From assembly GCF_902459805.1 (NCBI RefSeq), contig NZ_CABPST010000001.1, forward strand, positions 496,001 to 560,000: 64,000 nucleotides of DNA, given 5' to 3'. The position numbers were made by a program, and so were the translations under genes. Source of the stretch: Pandoraea bronchicola (lineage in GTDB: Bacteria > Pseudomonadota > Gammaproteobacteria > Burkholderiales > Burkholderiaceae). Below the pieces are notes generated by a model, which ran no database searches, was not told the DNA's origin, and was given only the letters and a program-made list of their open reading frames with translations. Shown piece after piece: positions 61,991-64,000 of the stretch (its first letter is position 1; each line of letters begins with the position of its first letter).

Positions 61991-63537
61991 GCCGAGTCAG
62001 ACTGACTCAGGAGACCATGACCTTGACCACCGAACGCGCTTCTGTCCGGTTCGCTGTTGCCGGCATCATCCACGAAACGAACACCTATGCGGCCGAATTC
62101 TCCGGTATGACGCCGTTGCGTGCGTTCGAGCAATACTGGCGCGAGGCGATCCCCGTCGCCTTCGACAAATCCAATCACCAGGTTGGCGGTTTCATCGAAG
62201 GCGCGCGCCACGCCGGCGTCACGCTCGAACACACGTTTGTGGGACAGGCCACACCGTCTGGCACGATCGAAGCGAGCGCCTACGCAGCGATGAAGCAGGA
62301 AATCCTCGAAGGCATTCGCGCGACGCTGCCGGTCGATGGCGTATTGCTCGCGCTGCACGGCGCGGGTGTTGCCGACGGCACGCAAGATATTGAAGGCGAT
62401 CTCGCCACTGCCGTCAGAGCACTTGTCGGCCCCGGCGTTCCCATCGCGGCGGTCTACGACCTGCACGGCAACTTCACCGAGGAAATGCGCAGCGCCTGTG
62501 ACATCACGCTGCCCTGCAAGCTGTACCCGCATACGGATTTTTTTGACCGTGGCGTGGAGGCGGTCGGGTTGCTGGTGCAGATCCTTGAGGGGCATCTGAC
62601 GCCAGTCGTTGCGATGCGGCGCTTACCCATGCTGCCCTACATCGTCACCACGCAGGACGGCTTCACACCGGCGCTCGTCAACGACCTTTGCGCGCGGCTT
62701 GCAAAACGAGACGGCGTGGTGGATTGCTCCTGGTTTCATGGCTTCCCGTACGCGGATATTGCGGCACCTTGCCCGACGGTCGTGTGTACGACGAACGGGG
62801 ACGCACCAACGGCTCAGGCGCTGGCGGATGAAGTCGCCGACTGGATCTGGCGCCATCGCGAAGCGTTTCGTCCGTCCTTCCCGTCGCCAGCCGAAGGCGT
62901 GGCCACGGCGCTCGCTGCCACGCACGGCCCCGTCGTTGTGAATGAGTATGCCGATAACCCGGGCGGCGGCACCCCCGGCGATGGCACGCATCTCTTGCGC
63001 GCCTTGCTGGCGGCGCGTCCTGCGCCGGGAACGGCATGCTTCGCCTCTATCAACGACGCCGCGGTTGTCGCGCAAGCACAAGCGGCCGGCGCCGGCGCAA
63101 CGATTCACGTGTCGTTGGGTGGGAAGCTGGGGCGTTACCAAGGTCAGCCTATCGAGGCAGAGGCTTACGTGAAGTCGATTACCGACGGTAAGTTCGTGAA
63201 CCGGCCCGGCGCGATGTTCGCCGGCGTGCGCTTCGACCTGGGCGCCATGTGCCGGCTCGTCATCGACGGTGTGGATGTCATCGTGGCTTCACGTGCCGAG
63301 CAGATCTATGACGTCGAACCGTTCGCGCTTCACGGTCTTGATGTCGGCGCACATCAGCTCATCGCATTGAAAGGGGCGAACCACTTCCGTGCCTATTACC
63401 AGCATCTCGCGACGCAGATCATCTCTGTGGATAGCGTGGGCTTGAGTACCGCAGACATCACGTCGTTCGCACGAGAGCATCTGCAAGGCCTGTACTGGCC
63501 GCTCTCGGACGAAGCGCAGTTCTTCCGGCAAAGCTGA
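61987..63537 (+). CDS. M81 family metallopeptidase (MlrC-like)
   Basis: A 516-residue zinc peptidase of the MlrC (microcystinase C) family. 'AVAGIIHETNTYA' supplies the first metal His, 'DGVLLALHGAGVADG' and 'AVYDLHGNFTEEM' the next Asp-x-x-His residues, and 'ADNPGGGTPGDGTHLLRALL' is the MlrC_C signature. Start at 61987 overlaps the MFS stop; Met 62017 with AGGAG upstream is an alternative. Substrates of non-cyanotoxin M81 members are unknown; here the operon with D-serine dehydratase suggests hydrolysis of a D-amino-acid-containing or serine-linked compound. Confidence 0.93.
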   Translation: MSRVRLTQETMTLTTERASVRFAVAGIIHETNTYAAEFSGMTPLRAFEQYWREAIPVAFDKSNHQVGGFIEGARHAGVTLEHTFVGQATPSGTIEASAYAAMKQEILEGIRATLPVDGVLLALHGAGVADGTQDIEGDLATAVRALVGPGVPIAAVYDLHGNFTEEMRSACDITLPCKLYPHTDFFDRGVEAVGLLVQILEGHLTPVVAMRRLPMLPYIVTTQDGFTPALVNDLCARLAKRDGVVDCSWFHGFPYADIAAPCPTVVCTTNGDAPTAQALADEVADWIWRHREAFRPSFPSPAEGVATALAATHGPVVVNEYADNPGGGTPGDGTHLLRALLAARPAPGTACFASINDAAVVAQAQAAGAGATIHVSLGGKLGRYQGQPIEAEAYVKSITDGKFVNRPGAMFAGVRFDLGAMCRLVIDGVDVIVASRAEQIYDVEPFALHGLDVGAHQLIALKGANHFRAYYQHLATQIISVDSVGLSTADITSFAREHLQGLYWPLSDEAQFFRQS

Positions 63538-63607
63538 CTGGGACGAGGCGTCGATCCAACGCGAATGCACGACGTTTGGATGGACGGATTGCGCCTCATC
63601 CACCAAC

Positions 63608-63643
63608 GAAAAAGGCCGGCTCGCTAGTCGCGAAGCCGGCCTT
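63608..63643 (-). terminator. Rho-independent terminator of glmS
   Basis: AAGGCCGGC and GCCGGCCTT flank a 14-base loop; on the minus strand the stem is followed by TTTTTCG, matching the glmS orientation. It also faces the convergent M81 gene. Confidence 0.88.
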
Positions 63644-63678
63644 GTCTCACGGGAGCGCGATGAACGCTTCCTCTCGAC

Positions 63679-64000
63679 TTACTCCACCGTCACCGACTTG
63701 GCGAGGTTGCGGGGCTTGTCGACATCGGTGCCCCGTGCGCAGGCGGTGTGATACGCGAGCAGTTGCAGCGGCACGACGTGCAGAATCGGCGAGAGCTGAC
63801 CGTAGTACTCCGGCATACGGATCACGTGAATGCCGTCGGCGTTGGCGATCTGCGTGTCGCCGTCGGCAAACACGTACAGTTGGCCGCCGCGCGCACGCAC
63901 TTCCTGCATGTTCGACTTCAGCTTCTCGACCAGCGCGTCACGCGGCGCGACCGTCACCACCGGCATCTCTTCCGTCACCAGCGCGAGCGGGCCGTGCTTG
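63679..64000 (-). CDS. glmS: Glutamine--fructose-6-phosphate aminotransferase (3' part)
   Basis: Only the last 107 codons are in the window; the gene continues past the right edge. '[21 protein letters not shown]' and '[12 protein letters not shown]' belong to the second SIS (isomerase) domain. The ending '[11 protein letters not shown]' is the invariant GlmS C-terminus that closes the active site. The enzyme makes glucosamine-6-phosphate for peptidoglycan and LPS. Confidence 0.96.
   Translation of the reverse strand, partial: KHGPLALVTEEMPVVTVAPRDALVEKLKSNMQEVRARGGQLYVFADGDTQIANADGIHVIRMPEYYGQLSPILHVVPLQLLAYHTACARGTDVDKPRNLAKSVTVE

Overview
The window is a GC-rich, gene-dense stretch of bacterial chromosome. 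Its gene types point to the Burkholderiales, most likely Burkholderiaceae (Pandoraea/Burkholderia-like): three OmpC-type porins starting 'AQSNVTLYG'-like after the signal peptide, many LysR regulators, a DUF6726 small lipoprotein-like gene and a TctDE-type two-component pair. This assignment rests on recognition from memory, not on a search. No insertion sequence, prophage, integrase, CRISPR array or rRNA operon was seen; there is one tRNA (Val, GAC).

Layout. 1-6.2 kb: the C-terminal part of a large protein ending in a papain-like Cys-His-Asp domain; a 3-hydroxyacyl-CoA dehydrogenase; a porin; two small secreted proteins; and a gene-free segment that looks like a highly structured small RNA. 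6.2-8.3 kb: two small genes, then a His/Met/Cys-rich secreted protein and a periplasmic cupredoxin (copper handling). 8.4-13 kb: YigZ, PhzF-like isomerase, pirin, and a two-gene unit of a COG0523 (CobW-like) metallochaperone GTPase with a QueD-like paralogue lacking the catalytic Cys; upstream lies an array of TGCAAC operator-like repeats. 13.4-17.5 kb: copCD followed by an alkylation-repair operon (ada, a 2OG-Fe(II) oxygenase, alkB). 17.5-26.9 kb: small redox genes, a LysR gene, a Tat-exported acid phosphatase/phospholipase C-like lipoprotein behind a Pho-box-like repeat, a MarR gene divergent from a flavin monooxygenase across a perfect 22-bp inverted repeat, an MFS transporter and a NYN-domain protein. 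27-33 kb: tRNA-Val, a small secreted Pro/Tyr/Asp/Arg-rich protein, LysR/GST/FMN-oxidase cluster, EamA transporter, LysR. 33-38 kb: argG, an HdeD-like membrane protein fused to a permuted papain-like domain, a secreted lipase-type hydrolase and a candidate small RNA with two CUCCUCC motifs. 38-46 kb: small DUF genes, GNAT, UvrD-type helicase and DUF72 divergent over a LexA-like box, a CLC-F fluoride antiporter preceded by a clear fluoride riboswitch, and a catalase.

46-58 kb: cysteine desulfurase; a TctE/TctD-like sensor-regulator pair divergent from an ABC importer (binding protein, fused permease, ATPase) that ends in a porin gene; a saccharopine dehydrogenase-like gene; another porin. 58-63.6 kb: a LysR regulator divergent from D-serine dehydratase, an MFS transporter and an M81 (MlrC-like) peptidase, which read as one catabolic operon. 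The window ends in the 3' part of glmS.

The strongest non-coding results are the fluoride riboswitch (44439-44503), the MarR double operator (22466-22520), the multi-hairpin RNA (5749-5912), the anti-Shine-Dalgarno-type RNA (37481-37542) and the TGCAAC array (13046-13143).
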